A stretch of DNA of 64,000 bases from Batkoa obscura (GCA_030770535.1 JASVEC010000068.1:1-64000), one strand, 5' to 3'; counted from the stretch's first letter, positions 52,821 to 63,510 are shown. Program-made: numbers and translations. Notes: generated from the letters alone by a model not told the origin.

Positions 52821-53470
52821 TTTTAATTGTTGAATTTAATATTTTGGTTGTATTTAATTTATTTTTAACTTAATCACTTAATTTATATTTTATTCCATTT
52901 TTACACTCCACTTGGAAAAATGAGTTTGTTTTTTCAATCTCGAGCTAAATTAGTAAAAAAACCGTTATAAAATTAGCTTATTTTCAGCTTCATATTCTCC
53001 AATATCCGTAATAAAATAGCATTTCGATTTTAGTTTTATTGCTATTATTATAATGTATTTTATTTTTATTTGTGTATATTAAAGTTTAGTCCATCTTTGA
53101 TTCTTTTTTTGGAAACTAACAGCACTAGTTTTTAAATTTACCCCATTTAATTAATTATTTAATTGAAAAAAGAATCAAAAAGGAATACAAACATAAAAGT
53201 ATGATTTATAGTAATGTGCAAGCTATGAAATATTTATAAATTTAATATGAACGTGTTTTATTTGAATAATATTGTGAATATGACTAATGATGTTTTATGT
53301 TTTAAGCCTTTATGGTTAATATTTCACTATACGAAGAAACCGTATATTAAAAGTACTTTTATTTTTATTTTAACAAAAATAGTATTAGTTGTTAGAGAAT
53401 CGAATAGAATTGATTTTCAATACCAAATTTATATGAAGTTGAGAAAAATAAAATTGAAAGGAATTATTAT
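52821..53470. other. Spacer upstream of the tandem-repeat gene
   Basis: AT-rich; promoter region of the tandem-repeat gene presumed. A plus-strand open frame from 53247 runs through the tRNA and is not a gene. Confidence 0.4.
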
Positions 53471-53543
53471 TGGAGAACCCGGGCATCGATCCCGGTGCCT
53501 CTCGCATGCTAAGCGAGCGCTCTACCATCTGAGCTAGTTCCCC
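53471..53543 (-). tRNA. tRNA-Ala (AGC)
   Basis: On the minus strand acceptor GGGGAAC pairs with GTTCTCC, the D arm has TAGCTCAGATGG, the anticodon loop TTAGCAT gives AGC, the T arm contains GGATCGATGCC, and the discriminator is A. Identical to the copy at 55895-55967. Confidence 0.96.
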
Positions 53544-54290
53544 CTTCTATGCAACTTGAAATATATTTTAGGAAAAAATATTTAAATAGCTCACAATTTT
53601 TTGACTTTAAGATAAAGCTTTAGCATTTACTGTTGAAATAAAACGAAGGTTTATAAAAGTCTGTTAAAAAAATGAGATATTAAAATTTCTTATTTACAAA
53701 TATATATGGCTGCATTGAAAGCAAAGCATAAAGATTTATCGGTAAATGAGAATTTTAATTTTACTACAGTCTTGATAATGATGTTTTTTTGGCTTCATTA
53801 CTTTTTACATTTTTTAAGTGCTATTGAGGGGAAAAATTGTTAGTAAAATTCTTAAATACGAAAATACATCCCTAATAGTAATTAATTTAAAGAACGGATC
53901 TATGATTAATGTTTAATTTAGATGGTTTCTAATATAAAATTATATATTTTGGATCCTTATTTAAGAGCATGCTTAAATAAACTGTACTTATAAAAAAATT
54001 TTAATCTTAATTTTTAACAATTTGAAATAGTAGGCTTGCTGTATGATATCATCTAATATAACAAAAACTGTACTATCTAATATTATTTTAAATTTTATAA
54101 TTTATTTCGATCAAGTTTCAACTTACAAAAAAATAAAATTAGAGTGCTATTAAATGTGCTGTTATTAAAAGTCGTCCACTTTAATTTTATATACCATTTA
54201 AAGTAAATTCAGTTTCTATATCTTATTTTTTATATTAATAATATTAAATGTCTTAATGAATCTATTTAATATCAATTGCTGTTTGTAATA
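53544..54290. other. Spacer with one MITE
   Basis: Holds MITE copy 24; otherwise AT-rich DNA without a gene. Confidence 0.4.
53778..53873 (-). mobile_element. MITE copy 24
   Basis: Left end worn (ATGATGTTTTTTTGG); AAGTGCTATTGAGGGG and TTGTTAGTAAAATTCTTAAA kept; ACATCCCT end. Confidence 0.87.
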
Positions 54291-54356
54291 TAAAGTTGGC
54301 ATTACAAATTGACAAAATAAATTTCTAAATTTGGACTTAACATTGTAAATAATATC

Positions 54357-54369
54357 GAAATTTCTAGAT
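54357..54369 (+). promoter_or_regulatory. Heat-shock element of Hsp20 copy 3
   Basis: GAAATTTCTAGAT, the same three-unit element as upstream of copies 1 and 2. A TATAAAG box follows near 54436. Confidence 0.7.
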
Positions 54370-54509
54370 AGTTACTTAAAAATTTAGGTGAATATACTAA
54401 AACCTAGAAAAGTTGATAATAGTTTAAAAAAAGGTATAAAGCCAGAAGATAAAGATAATATTTAAATTAAATTAGATATCAAATTGAACACTAAACCAGA
54501 TACTAAAAA

Positions 54510-55127
54510 ATGTTTACAACTTTAAATAACAATCCATTTGCTCATTATCCTAAAGAATTCCATCCTTTTATATTTACTCCAGATCATTACATCCCCTTTA
54601 ATCATAAAAAGAATACAACGTCAACTACTCAAGAAAATAACACTGAAAAACAATTGACAAATGATAATAACAAAATTCCACTCACTAATGCTGCTAAATC
54701 TCAAGAGGATAAGTATCCATACGTTGATATGACAGAATATTCCAATTATTATACTATAGAAGCTGAATTACCTGGATTTAAAAAAGAAGACATTGAAATT
54801 TCATTTGATAATGTCGACAATATAATTACTTTAAAGGGGGAATATACTTATCGACCAAAGAAGCATGAAAATATCGTTATAATGGAAGAAGCAGATGAAA
54901 CAAATGAGGATGACAATGTTTCTGTGAGTACATCAAGTGTTAATGATGATGGAAAGCATTTACTTATAGAAAGAAAGCTAAAGAAGAGCTTTAAGAGGAG
55001 TTTTAAAGTTAAACACGATATTTTAGCTGAAGAAATCCAAGCAGATCTAACTGATGGGGTGTTGAATTTAATAATTCCAAAGCGTTTTAAGAAAGAAAAT
55101 AAGAAAATAAGAATACCCATTCAATAA
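54510..55127 (+). CDS. Small heat-shock protein (Hsp20), copy 3
   Basis: A 205-residue Hsp20 of the same architecture as copies 1 and 2 but diverged, about three quarters identical by eye. Differences concentrate in the linker at 40-68 and the acidic insertion. The alpha-crystallin domain opens PYVDMTEYSNYYTIEAELPG, the ADLTDGVLNLIIPK signature is kept, and the C-terminal motif is I-P-I instead of I-S-I. It differs from copy 4 at only a few residues. Intronless, with heat-shock element and TATA box. Confidence 0.95.
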   Translation: MFTTLNNNPFAHYPKEFHPFIFTPDHYIPFNHKKNTTSTTQENNTEKQLTNDNNKIPLTNAAKSQEDKYPYVDMTEYSNYYTIEAELPGFKKEDIEISFDNVDNIITLKGEYTYRPKKHENIVIMEEADETNEDDNVSVSTSSVNDDGKHLLIERKLKKSFKRSFKVKHDILAEEIQADLTDGVLNLIIPKRFKKENKKIRIPIQ

Positions 55128-55223
55128 GTTTTGTATAATTATTCTCTCTAATGTAAATCATTATTATTTTAAATAAAAATAATTCATTTAATATTTTGAA
55201 CACTTTAAAGGAAAATCTAAATT

Positions 55224-55306
55224 GTGATGTTTGACTTCATTTTTCCATCTTTTAAGCGTTATTTGAGCAGAAAATTGTAAAATCCTAAACACAAAAATAC
55301 ATCCCT
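55224..55306 (-). mobile_element. MITE copy 25
   Basis: GTGATGTTTGACTTC, AAGCGTTATTTGAGCAG, with an internal deletion in the right arm, ACATCCCT end. It lies about 100 bp 3' of Hsp20 copy 3, just outside the duplicated unit. Confidence 0.85.
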
Positions 55307-55894
55307 AAATGTAATTATCATGGCTCTATAGTAAGCTAACTAATAAAAAGGCAAAAAACTTAAATTTAGTAATTCTGATTTGTTATAACTCAATAAAACT
55401 CTTTTTTTGCGCTAGGACTGAGATAAAAATTAGTTAAGAATAGTTGAAGCCCCAGAGTTTGATGATTTTTGTGTGAGCTAATCATTACTAGAACAAAGTT
55501 ATAGTTAAAATAAAACTAATTTCAACTTTGATCAAAATTAATGTAATTATTAAGTTTATGCTACAAAGTCTTATCAAACAAAACGTATCTTCAATAAATA
55601 AAATAATTTATAGATTTTTATAATATTTATAATTTGTGGATGTATTTTTTTGTTTAAGAATTTTGCTAGTAAAAAAAGACATCTTTGTTTAATTATTTTA
55701 ATTAAAGTATAATTTTTTTATTTAAAAATATCGTTTACTATATTAATTTAAAAAAAAAAAATTGTTAACTTTTTATTGAAAAATGATATTTAATAATTTA
55801 TTTATAAAACAGCTATTTTGATTATTATAAAAACACTTGTCTAGGGTTTATACTATATTTATATAAAATGTTTAGCTTATAAGTTAAAACTTTA
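55307..55894. other. Gene-free spacer
   Basis: Holds the partial MITE copy 26; otherwise no gene seen. Confidence 0.4.
55636..55686 (+). mobile_element. MITE copy 26, internally deleted
   Basis: Both ends present (GTGGATGTATTTTTTTG...; ...GACATCTTTG) but the middle is missing, leaving about 50 bp. Confidence 0.65.
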
Positions 55895-55967
55895 TGGAGA
55901 ACCCGGGCATCGATCCCGGTGCCTCTCGCATGCTAAGCGAGCGCTCTACCATCTGAGCTAGTTCCCC
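55895..55967 (-). tRNA. tRNA-Ala (AGC)
   Basis: 73-nt cloverleaf identical to the tRNA at 53471-53543, including the AGC anticodon. Flanks differ, so it is an independent gene copy. Confidence 0.96.
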
Positions 55968-56240
55968 AATTGTGTTGTTAGACTTTATCAGAAAGTTACT
56001 TGTTATAATAAATTTTATAGATTGTAGTAAATGTAGCTGTAGCTAAAATTCTACTGAATTGTTCTCTATAGTAGCTTTTAAATACATTTCATTGTTATAC
56101 ATACAAGTTATTTATTTTAAATGATGTTTTGTTTGTTAAAAGTATTTTATGGCAGCTTTATATTCTATTAAATAAAAGCATAAATATAATAGGAATTAAC
56201 TTTAAATAATTTTATTGTTGGATACATAATTAAAAATTTC

Positions 56241-57231
56241 CTAAAATTTCCTTCTCTTCATGCTTGTTTCCTCCATAATAATACTTTCCAGTTGTGACTT
56301 TGGTTTATTATCAGTAATAGTAGAACTGCTATTACTATTGGATTGATATTCTTTACTTTCTTTAATTAAAGAGTTTAAAGATTTAACTTTGATAGTTTCT
56401 TTCTTTTTGAATACATTAAATCCGACTTTCTTATCTTCTTTTTTAACAACTAATTTCAGTTTTATCGGTTCTTCAGTATTTTTGACTTTCAATTCTTGAT
56501 CTTCCTATTATTAACTATTAATCTTTATTATTTTAAATAAAATATTTTTTACTTTTCTAATTTCTTGATTCTCTACTTCTTTTTCTTTATCCTCTTCTTT
56601 AGCTCGTTCAATTTGTTCTTTTAATAATTTTCTTTGCCTTTCTTCAAATGACATTTCGCTCCTTTCCTTTTTTAATATAGCTGCTTTTCTAGCTAATGCT
56701 TCTGGCGAATTGTCAATCCATGTTATAAACCAGCCCTTTTCTGTATCTTCAACATGACAATGACCTTCTCTACCTAAATAAGTAACAAACTCGGTTAAAG
56801 TCCCCCATTTGGTGGCATTCATATGTAAATGATTTCTATCCGCAATTAATTCTTGGTAAACTTTATTAGCATGAACTCTTTTAGTTCCATGAGATCTTGA
56901 TAATTGCCTTAAATAACCAGCTTTGAATTCTCTTGAAAACTTTTCAAGCATTCTGTTAGGATTGTCCCTAAACAATAACATTTGTCTTTGATGTGATTCT
57001 GAAGCACAATGACACTATAAACTAAAGTTAAATGAAAAACAAACTATCTATTTCAATTACCTTAAATCCATTTTCATCTCGACACTGTTTTTCGCACATT
57101 TGACAATACCATCTTAATTTTTGAAGGCCTTTAGCCTATTTGAATTAATATTAATATTAACAATTTTTGATACAATTTACCTTCATTCGATTAGCTATGT
57201 CTTTTGGGGTACCGAATTCTGCTTTACCCAT
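56241..57231 (-). CDS. KIN17: Kin17 DNA/RNA-binding protein
   Basis: Four exons (57231-57181, 57135-57061, 57014-56553, 56504-56241), all joined at codon boundaries, give 283 residues. Kin17 is a conserved nuclear protein linked to the replication and repair machinery and to pre-mRNA splicing. The start MGKAEFGTPKDIANRMKAKG is the family hallmark. It is followed by a C2H2 zinc finger (WYCQMCEKQCRDENGFKCH and H in SESHQRQM) and then the Kin17 winged-helix domain, with LSRSHGTKRVHANKVYQELI, RNHLHMNATKWGTLTEFV, then YLGREGHCHVEDTEKGWFIT and WIDNSP. After a charged coiled coil the C-terminal 85 residues are Lys/Ser-rich. The KOW domains found at the C-terminus in animals are absent, as in short fungal forms. 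It lies divergent to nothing: its promoter faces the 3' end of the Elongin A gene. Confidence 0.94.
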
Positions 57232-57785
57232 TTTGCGATTTTATTGAAATAAGGTTTATAACAATTTTATAAAGAAATAAAAATAAAAATTATAAAACTA
57301 AATTTAAAGGTTAAGCAAATGCAAGTTTAAGAAGCAGCCAATCATATTTTTGATAATTTTATTAAATATAAAAATAAGAGACTATATAGATTTTAACTAT
57401 CTTTGTATCTTAGTAGGTCTATAGGTTTTCCTACTATTAAATGATTTTTTCTATACTTATTTAGAACAGGATTATAAAAATGATACAAATATTTACTAGA
57501 TTCTCAGTCGCTGTAGCCAAATCTGTAACTTTGGACTAATCAATAAATAAACACTAATTAAGATACATTAAATAAAAGATGCTTACTACACTCTCCCTGT
57601 TCTTAATTGGTGATATCAAAATAGGTTTATTCATTATCCTTCTGGGCTGTAAAAGTTGGTTTCTAAAGTTATCTTAATTTAAATTGGATAATATATATAT
57701 ATATTAATACCTTTTTTCTTTACGAAATTTGTCAAAAATTGTCATTTCACCTTCGCTTACTGTTAATTGTAATATGATGTAAATA
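57232..57785. other. Kin17 promoter region
   Basis: About 550 bp between the Kin17 start and the Elongin A stop (both minus strand). A short AT dinucleotide run lies near 57690-57705. No other feature seen. Confidence 0.4.
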
Positions 57786-58408
57786 TTAATGCTCCTTACT
57801 CTTATTATTATGTATCGGTCCCAAATCTGGTTTTATTCTCATCCTTATATTAGCTAACTTTTCTTTTTTAGCCTTTTCTTCTTCTTTTGCTTGCTCAAAT
57901 ATTTTTTTCATCTCAATACCGCGTCTTTTTTCTTCGTTTAATAAGTCCTATCATATCAAACGTTAAATAAAGAACAAAAGACTAAATCATTGTTACAAAA
58001 TATAGTTTTTTATAACCTAATTTTGGGACACCATCTAATTTATCAATATATCTGGCTTTGGTAAAACAAAATTTTTTCCATAATACTAAATCAATATTAA
58101 ATATTTTCATACTAATAAAAATTAATATCAAATACTGTTGTTTCTTTTTTTAAAGCTCTAAATCAATAAATATTAATAGTAATTGCTATCATTATAAAAT
58201 TTACTTGATTTTTTTCTTCAAATTTTGCTAACATTTCTGGTCCCATTTTACATAATACAGGTAATAATAATTTATACGGTATCCCTTCCACATCTTCAAT
58301 GCCTAACAAATTCATTTATTAACCTTATTTTTTCCATTTGATTTATTTACAATCTCCATATTTCAATAAACATTCCATGCTTAATTCCTTCAAGCTTTTT
58401 AGTTCCAT
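57786..58408 (-). CDS. ELA1: Elongin A (transcription elongation / ubiquitin ligase subunit)
   Basis: Four small exons (58408-58351, 58302-58205, 58134-57997, 57947-57786) with introns of 48, 70 and 49 nt join in frame to 151 residues. The reconstructed N-terminus matches Elongin A: SLKELSMECLLKYGD, IEDVEGIPYKLLLPVLCKMG and PEMLAKFEEKN, followed by the LWKKFC motif, then YKKLYFDLLNEEKRRG and a Lys/Glu coiled coil. In yeast Ela1 pairs with Elongin C and Cul3 to degrade stalled RNA polymerase II. In the BC-box, the Elongin C-binding motif (S-L-x-x-x-C), the expected Cys is Ser here (SLKELS). The protein is short compared with yeast Ela1 (about 380), so downstream exons may be missed, but a stop closes the last exon cleanly. 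Confidence 0.82.
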
Positions 58409-58851
58409 TTTTGTCTAAGTGATACTGCTACTGGCGGTAATATAACTGCAATAATGATTCGATAGTATTCTAAATAATAAGACTAAATATTCGAAATATA
58501 TAAATTGATCTGAATTTTTATTGATTTAAAAAAGCAAATTTGAAAATGTGACAGTTCCTTACAGAATGTTTATTAAGTACCAAAAAAAACAATTTTGCCC
58601 AAAATGTGTTTAGCTGATACCCATTAGAACAGCTTGCAGTTAGATGCCTTTCATATTTTTTGAAGGCGATTTTTTATATAAATTTAAGGGTTGCATCCTC
58701 TTCTAAAATTTTAACTACATATTATAATAATTTGACTCTAAATTAAAAATAACGAAAGACAGCTAACTATAGGCTGTTCTATGAACGAAGTTGCTGTTTC
58801 TGGATATGTTATTATAAGTTTACTTTGTTAAAGCAAAAAGAACAAATATAT
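58409..58851. other. Elongin A upstream region
   Basis: AT-rich. Holds the presumed promoter; no other gene seen. Confidence 0.4.
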
Positions 58852-58950
58852 GGGAGTGTTTTTTTTGACTTCATTATTTTTTCCATTTTTTAAGCGCTAT
58901 TTGAGCGGAAAATTTGTTAGTAAAATTCTTAAACATAAAAATACATCCCC
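58852..58950 (-). mobile_element. MITE copy 27, near consensus
   Basis: One of the best-kept copies: GGGAGTGTTTTTTTTG, CATTATTTTTTCCATTTT, AAGCGCTATTTGAGCGGAAA, TTGTTAGTAAAATTCTTAAA, ACATCCCC. Flanked by AATA and TATG. Confidence 0.93.
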
Positions 58951-59458
58951 ATATGATAATAGTATCTTAAAAGTAATATAAACTCAGTTTGATTTATTTG
59001 TAAAGTTTTAAAGTAGCAAGTGTAACAAAAATAATAATTTTAAAAGTGTTGACTCAATTACATTAATAAAAATAAAAATGAAAGAGAATTCCGTTGAAGT
59101 GATTTAATAAGTAAAAAAATAAAAATAATAGAGGCTTTCTTTCATCTCTTTCAAATTAGTCTACTTTTAATTTTTAACTGTTAAAAAATGATGAAAGTGA
59201 ATTAATCTTTATTTTTGGTTAATGATTGAGAAATAAAATTGTGTTTTTTTGAGCTTTATTTTTGGTAAAAAAAACAATAGCCAATAAAACTTTATTTTCC
59301 AAAAAAATTTGATTAAAAATATTAGAAAAGGAAATAAGTAAAACTCAGTGAGCAAATGGGTAAAGTTTTAAAAAATAAGTGTATGCTATTCGTATTAATA
59401 GTAGCATAGTCTATAGTATATAAGGAATAGAATTGGAAAAGAAGCAGAATCAAGCATA
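58951..59458. other. Spacer upstream of CAP gene
   Basis: AT-rich. A TATATAAGG box at about 59417 lies some 40 bp before the CAP-protein start codon. Confidence 0.45.
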
Positions 59459-60007
59459 ATGTATAGTTCATTTGTCAAAACGTATACTTTATTTTTTATC
59501 TTTTTAAGCATATTAATAGCAAGCAGCAATGTTATGAATAATGGTAATGAATTGAATGACTTAGCAAATAACGAAGTTATGTGCAACAAAGTAGTAGATA
59601 TAATCAATGAAATAAGAGAAAAGAGAGGATTAAGCAAGATAAAAAAGTCGAGCAAATTAACAAAAACAGCAGAAGAGCATGCTAAAGACTTAAAGAGAAA
59701 CCAGAATAATCCAAATTTAAAACTACATAGCTGGTATAATTTACATCCATGTAATTTTGATGGCAACTTTAATTGTATGTGGGAAAAACCACGTCAAGTT
59801 GCTAATTACCCATCCAATGGTTATGAAATTAGTTTTAGTGGTCTAAATGATGCTAATTCTATTGTTCAAACTTGGTTAAACTCTCCTCCACATGCTAGCG
59901 TTATCCTTAACCAGGATTCTTTTTCAGGAGCTAAATGGAATGCTATTGGCTCTGCATCTGTTTCTCCTTTCACCGTTGTTTGGTTTGGTACGGAGCCCGA
60001 TGCTTAG
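59459..60007 (+). CDS. Secreted CAP (SCP/PR-1) domain protein
   Basis: A 182-residue intronless secreted protein of the CAP superfamily (pathogenesis-related 1 / SCP), extracellular proteins that bind sterols or lipids. The signal peptide spans about 1-21. The CAP fold follows: helix 1 with IINEIREKRGLSKIKKSSKL, then the first pocket His in TAEEHAKDL (about 74), HSWYNLHPC, and MWEKPRQVANYPSNGYEISF. The second pocket His is in WLNSPPHASVIL, and the end is WNAIGSASVSPFTVVWFG. Cysteines at about 43, 98 and 105 could form disulfides. The usual caveolin-binding and pocket residues appear kept, so it looks functional. It sits just upstream of Hsp20 copy 4, outside the duplicated unit. Confidence 0.88.
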   Translation: MYSSFVKTYTLFFIFLSILIASSNVMNNGNELNDLANNEVMCNKVVDIINEIREKRGLSKIKKSSKLTKTAEEHAKDLKRNQNNPNLKLHSWYNLHPCNFDGNFNCMWEKPRQVANYPSNGYEISFSGLNDANSIVQTWLNSPPHASVILNQDSFSGAKWNAIGSASVSPFTVVWFGTEPDA

Positions 60008-60294
60008 CATTTATTTGCTGTTACTATGTCATTAGTATCATTACCACCATCAGTATTGTTTTTAGAGCAACAGATTAAATTTTCATTTTTACACATCCCT
60101 TTTACATTTTTTTATTCTTTAATAAAACTCAAAAACGTTAAGTTGTTATATTAAAGTATTATTTTACTAATAATAGGCTATTTATGTTGTTAAATTCAAC
60201 TAACTTTAATAACTTTAGCCTTGTGAAATAAAGTTGGCATTACAAATTGACAAAATAAATTTCTAAATTTGGACTTAACATTGTAAATAATATC

Positions 60295-60307
60295 GAAATT
60301 TCTAGAT
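60295..60307 (+). promoter_or_regulatory. Heat-shock element of Hsp20 copy 4
   Basis: GAAATTTCTAGAT, identical to the element of the other three copies. Confidence 0.7.
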
Positions 60308-60447
60308 AGTTACTTAAAAATTTAGGTGAATATACTAAAACCTAGAAAAGTTAATAATAGTTTAAAAAAAGGTATAAAGCCAGAAGATAAAGATAATATT
60401 TAAATTAAATTAGATATCAAATTGAACACTAAACCAGATACTAAAAA

Positions 60448-61065
60448 ATGTTTACAACTTTAAATAACAATCCATTTGCTCATTATCCTAAAGAATTCCA
60501 TCCTTTTGTATTTACTCCAGATCATTACATCTCCTTTAATCATAAAAAGAATACAACGTCAACTACTCAAGAAAATAACACTGAAAAACAATTGACAAAT
60601 GATAATAACAAAATTCCACTCACTAATGCTGCTAAATCTCAAGAGGATAAGTATCCATACGTTGATATGACAGAATATTCCAATTATTATACTATAGAAG
60701 CTGAATTACCTGGATTTAAAAAAGAAGACATTGAAATTTCATTTGATAATGTCGACAATATAATTACTTTAAAGGGGGAATATACTTATCGACCAAAGAA
60801 GCATGAAAATATCGTTATAGTGGAAGAAGCAGATGAAACAAATGAGGATGACAATGCTTCTGTGAGTACATCAAGTGTTAATGATGATGGAAAGCATTTA
60901 CTTATAGAAAGAAAGCTAAAGAAGAGCTTTAAGAGGAGTTTTAAAGTTAAACACGATATTTTAGCTGAAGAAATCCAAGCAGATCTAACTGATGGGGTGT
61001 TGAATTTAATAATTCCAAAGCGTTTTAAGAAAGAAAATAAGAAAATAAGAATACCCATTCAATAA
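60448..61065 (+). CDS. Small heat-shock protein (Hsp20), copy 4
   Basis: A 205-residue Hsp20 nearly identical to copy 3; the differences I see are four residues (Val/Ile near 22, Ser/Pro near 29, Val/Met in the IVxEEAD segment, Ala/Val in the acidic insertion). Domain layout, the GVL signature and terminal I-P-I are the same. At the Val and Ala positions copy 4 agrees with copies 1 and 2, so copy 3 carries the derived residues. Intronless, with the duplicated promoter. Confidence 0.95.
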   Translation: MFTTLNNNPFAHYPKEFHPFVFTPDHYISFNHKKNTTSTTQENNTEKQLTNDNNKIPLTNAAKSQEDKYPYVDMTEYSNYYTIEAELPGFKKEDIEISFDNVDNIITLKGEYTYRPKKHENIVIVEEADETNEDDNASVSTSSVNDDGKHLLIERKLKKSFKRSFKVKHDILAEEIQADLTDGVLNLIIPKRFKKENKKIRIPIQ

Positions 61066-61124
61066 GTTTTGTATAATTATTCTCTCTAATGTAAATCATT
61101 ATTATTTTAAATAAAAATAATTCA

Positions 61125-62188
61125 ATATTTAATGTTTTTTTGAGCTTATTTTAATTAAAAAAACAGAAATGTTGTAAAAACCAAAAGTTGTTTTTAATTT
61201 TCCTATTAAATTTAATTATTTTCAACTGGTTTATCATTTAATTCTATGCTAATTTAGCATGTTAAAAACTTCGATGGTAGTGAAACCAGTATAAAGTTAT
61301 TATCTGTCAATGATAGTTTATCAATTAGGATCAGATCTGCCAAAATACCTTTTAAAAAAATGTTATAGGAGATAGTTACCATGAATATAACTCTTTAATA
61401 TCTGCTCTGTATTGTCATTAGTATTGATGGAATTCAAATTATTCATTAGATTCATCAACAAGTGCCCTTTGAGATGTGGCGTTATTATCAATCTCAATAT
61501 AATAACTTACCTCATTGGGATTTCGTCTTCTTTTACTGATCCAATGTCATTCATTAAAGCGCATTGTAAGGATATATATATGATTAAGCTATAAACAAGA
61601 GAGAGGTTATTAATTATATTTGGAAAACCAGCCATTATAACAAGCTCCATAAGATCGTATATTTCTATATTTATCCTTCTCCAGTTAGACCAGATAAATT
61701 AGTTTATGACAGGCGTATGTGGCATGTCATTATTCTTTGTCTCCTTTTCTTCGCTGCAACTAGCAACTCACGTTTTGTAAAGCTCTAAAATAATATACGT
61801 TTTCGTTTTCGTTTAAATAGCTGCTTAACAGCTTGAAGTATTGATTGCTAATATGCTTCACATCAACACCGGCAACTATAAATTTATCACTAGCTAAAAT
61901 ATGGCAATTCATAATCATCAAAGCTATAAAGGAAACCTCAGATTTTGATAACTATTCAAAATATAAACCTAAGCACTCTACATAACCCATAACCTGGTTG
62001 AAACTAAAGCATAGTTCTTTTCATTTGTATTCAAAGATCTCTTTTACCTTATTAACTTCGGAAGAAAAAGAAAAATCCTTCTTTATCATTTTAAATGAAC
62101 TTCCTATTGATAATTGCTATATTTTGAGACTTTTTATGTATATTCAATACAAAAATAAACATCAAGGAATGGACTTCACTATATATAT
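61125..62188. other. Gene-free AT-rich region
   Basis: No intact gene. Part may belong to the 3' remains of the decayed F-box/LRR gene on the minus strand. Confidence 0.35.
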
Positions 62189-62281
62189 GAGAATGAATTT
62201 TGTATCTAAGAATTTTGCTAAGAATTTTTCTGCTCAAATAGCACTTAAGATGGAAAAAGTAATGGAGCTAAAAAACACTCT
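62189..62281 (+). mobile_element. MITE copy 28
   Basis: GAGAATGAATTTTGTATC, AATTTTTCTGCTCAAATAGC, CACTCTC, flanked by TATATA on the left and TATATT on the right. It lies next to the decayed F-box/LRR gene. Confidence 0.85.
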
Positions 62282-62299
62282 CATATATTCAATAAAAAC

Positions 62300-63510
62300 A
62301 TTGGAGTTTACATCGTTACAGTTATCAAAGGCAACATTAGTCAAATTATTATTTAACATCGGTTTCTTTTTTATATTCGAAAATGTAGTATCCATGTCAA
62401 GACGACAATTTGATATTTTAAAGCTATATAAATTATGAGAATATCTATATAAAAATCAAAAAATTCCATTCCTAAAATTAAATTCTTTACTTTCAATATT
62501 ATCATATTAGTATTTATCTTTAGACAATTCCCTCGAATTAAAAATAAGGAACTTTCACATAATGATAAACTCAAATAAGTGATTATTAACATATTTCAAA
62601 TCCAACATAGAATTTTAGATGTAAGGTTATAACAAAGTTGGACATTGAATTTATTTAGAAAATAAATCATTGTTAATAGTCAACCTATTTAACTTGATGT
62701 TGTATAATCTAAATTCTTTTGAAATGGATCTACCATTAAATATTACTTTAGAGTACATCAATATATAAAATGCTTGAACCTTTGGATAGCTATTGGAGTT
62801 AATATTTATTTCTTTTGAAACTAATACATACATACTTTCAATATGCAGCGTTTTTAGCTCCAAAAATGATTTATTTAAGAGATAATTGAGTTTGTGTAAT
62901 TTAATATCAATTCAGGTCAATCCAAGTGTCTTTAAGTTATTGAATTGATCTATTATATTCTCGAAATACGATAGCCTATTATTGAAATTATTTAATCACT
63001 AATGAAGTGATATTGGATGGCGAACTTAGTATTACTTGGTTATAAAATAATCATTTATATCGTCCAATTTCAAATACGCTAAACTTAGAAGCATTTCTCC
63101 AATTATAATTTTATGACTACCAAGGTAACCTGCAGTTGTCATATTATTAAAAGTTGTGTAATAAGTATTCTTTAATGAAATGTATTTAGAATACTTTCTT
63201 TTCTTCAAATAATTATTTAGATATACACAGGTTTGTCGTATTTGGGTATATTGAGGAATGTAATGGTATATTTAAAAGTTGCTTAAAACCTACTTCCCTA
63301 ATTTAATAATCATGCTTTTTAAAACTTCTATAATAATTTTTTAATATAATGATAATAATTTGGTGTGATATCTTCCCATAATATCGGTGTAATTGCTTTA
63401 TTCCATCTTTTATAACATGTCAATAAGTCGACCTTATTTTATATTTCACATAAAGGTAAAGTAAGATCTCTTTAACTATATTTTTCTCCAAATCGTCAAA
63501 TTCGAATAAT
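62300..63510 (-). pseudogene. Decayed F-box / leucine-rich-repeat gene
   Basis: Near 63340-63500 the minus strand keeps an F-box in two frames. The first part ends in LEKNIVKEILLYLYVKYK, and after a frameshift near 63430-63440 it continues DLLTCYKRWNKAITPILWED, the classic D-L-L...W...P-x-L-W pattern. Downstream, runs such as MLLSLAYLKLDDINDYF and LKTLHIESMYVLVSKEININ have the leucine spacing of LRRs but are separated by stops and frame changes. Intact relatives bring substrates to SCF ubiquitin ligases. The boundaries are approximate. Confidence 0.5.

Larger units (their letters stand above)
54291..55186 (+). repeat. Direct duplication, left copy (Hsp20 unit)
   Basis: An 896-bp unit (promoter, Hsp20 gene and about 60 bp of 3' flank) recurs in the same orientation at 60229-61124 with only a handful of base changes. 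Confidence 0.92.
60229..61124 (+). repeat. Direct duplication, right copy (Hsp20 unit)
   Basis: Partner of 54291-55186 at an offset of 5938 bp. The two copies bracket tRNA-Ala, KIN17, Elongin A and the CAP gene. Confidence 0.92.

Noticed and set aside
53247-53537. 96-codon plus-strand open frame
   Set aside because: It runs through the tRNA-Ala gene on the other strand and has no coding character outside it.
61998-62438. 146-codon plus-strand frame
   Set aside because: Includes MITE copy 28 and lies antisense to the F-box/LRR remains; no domain seen.
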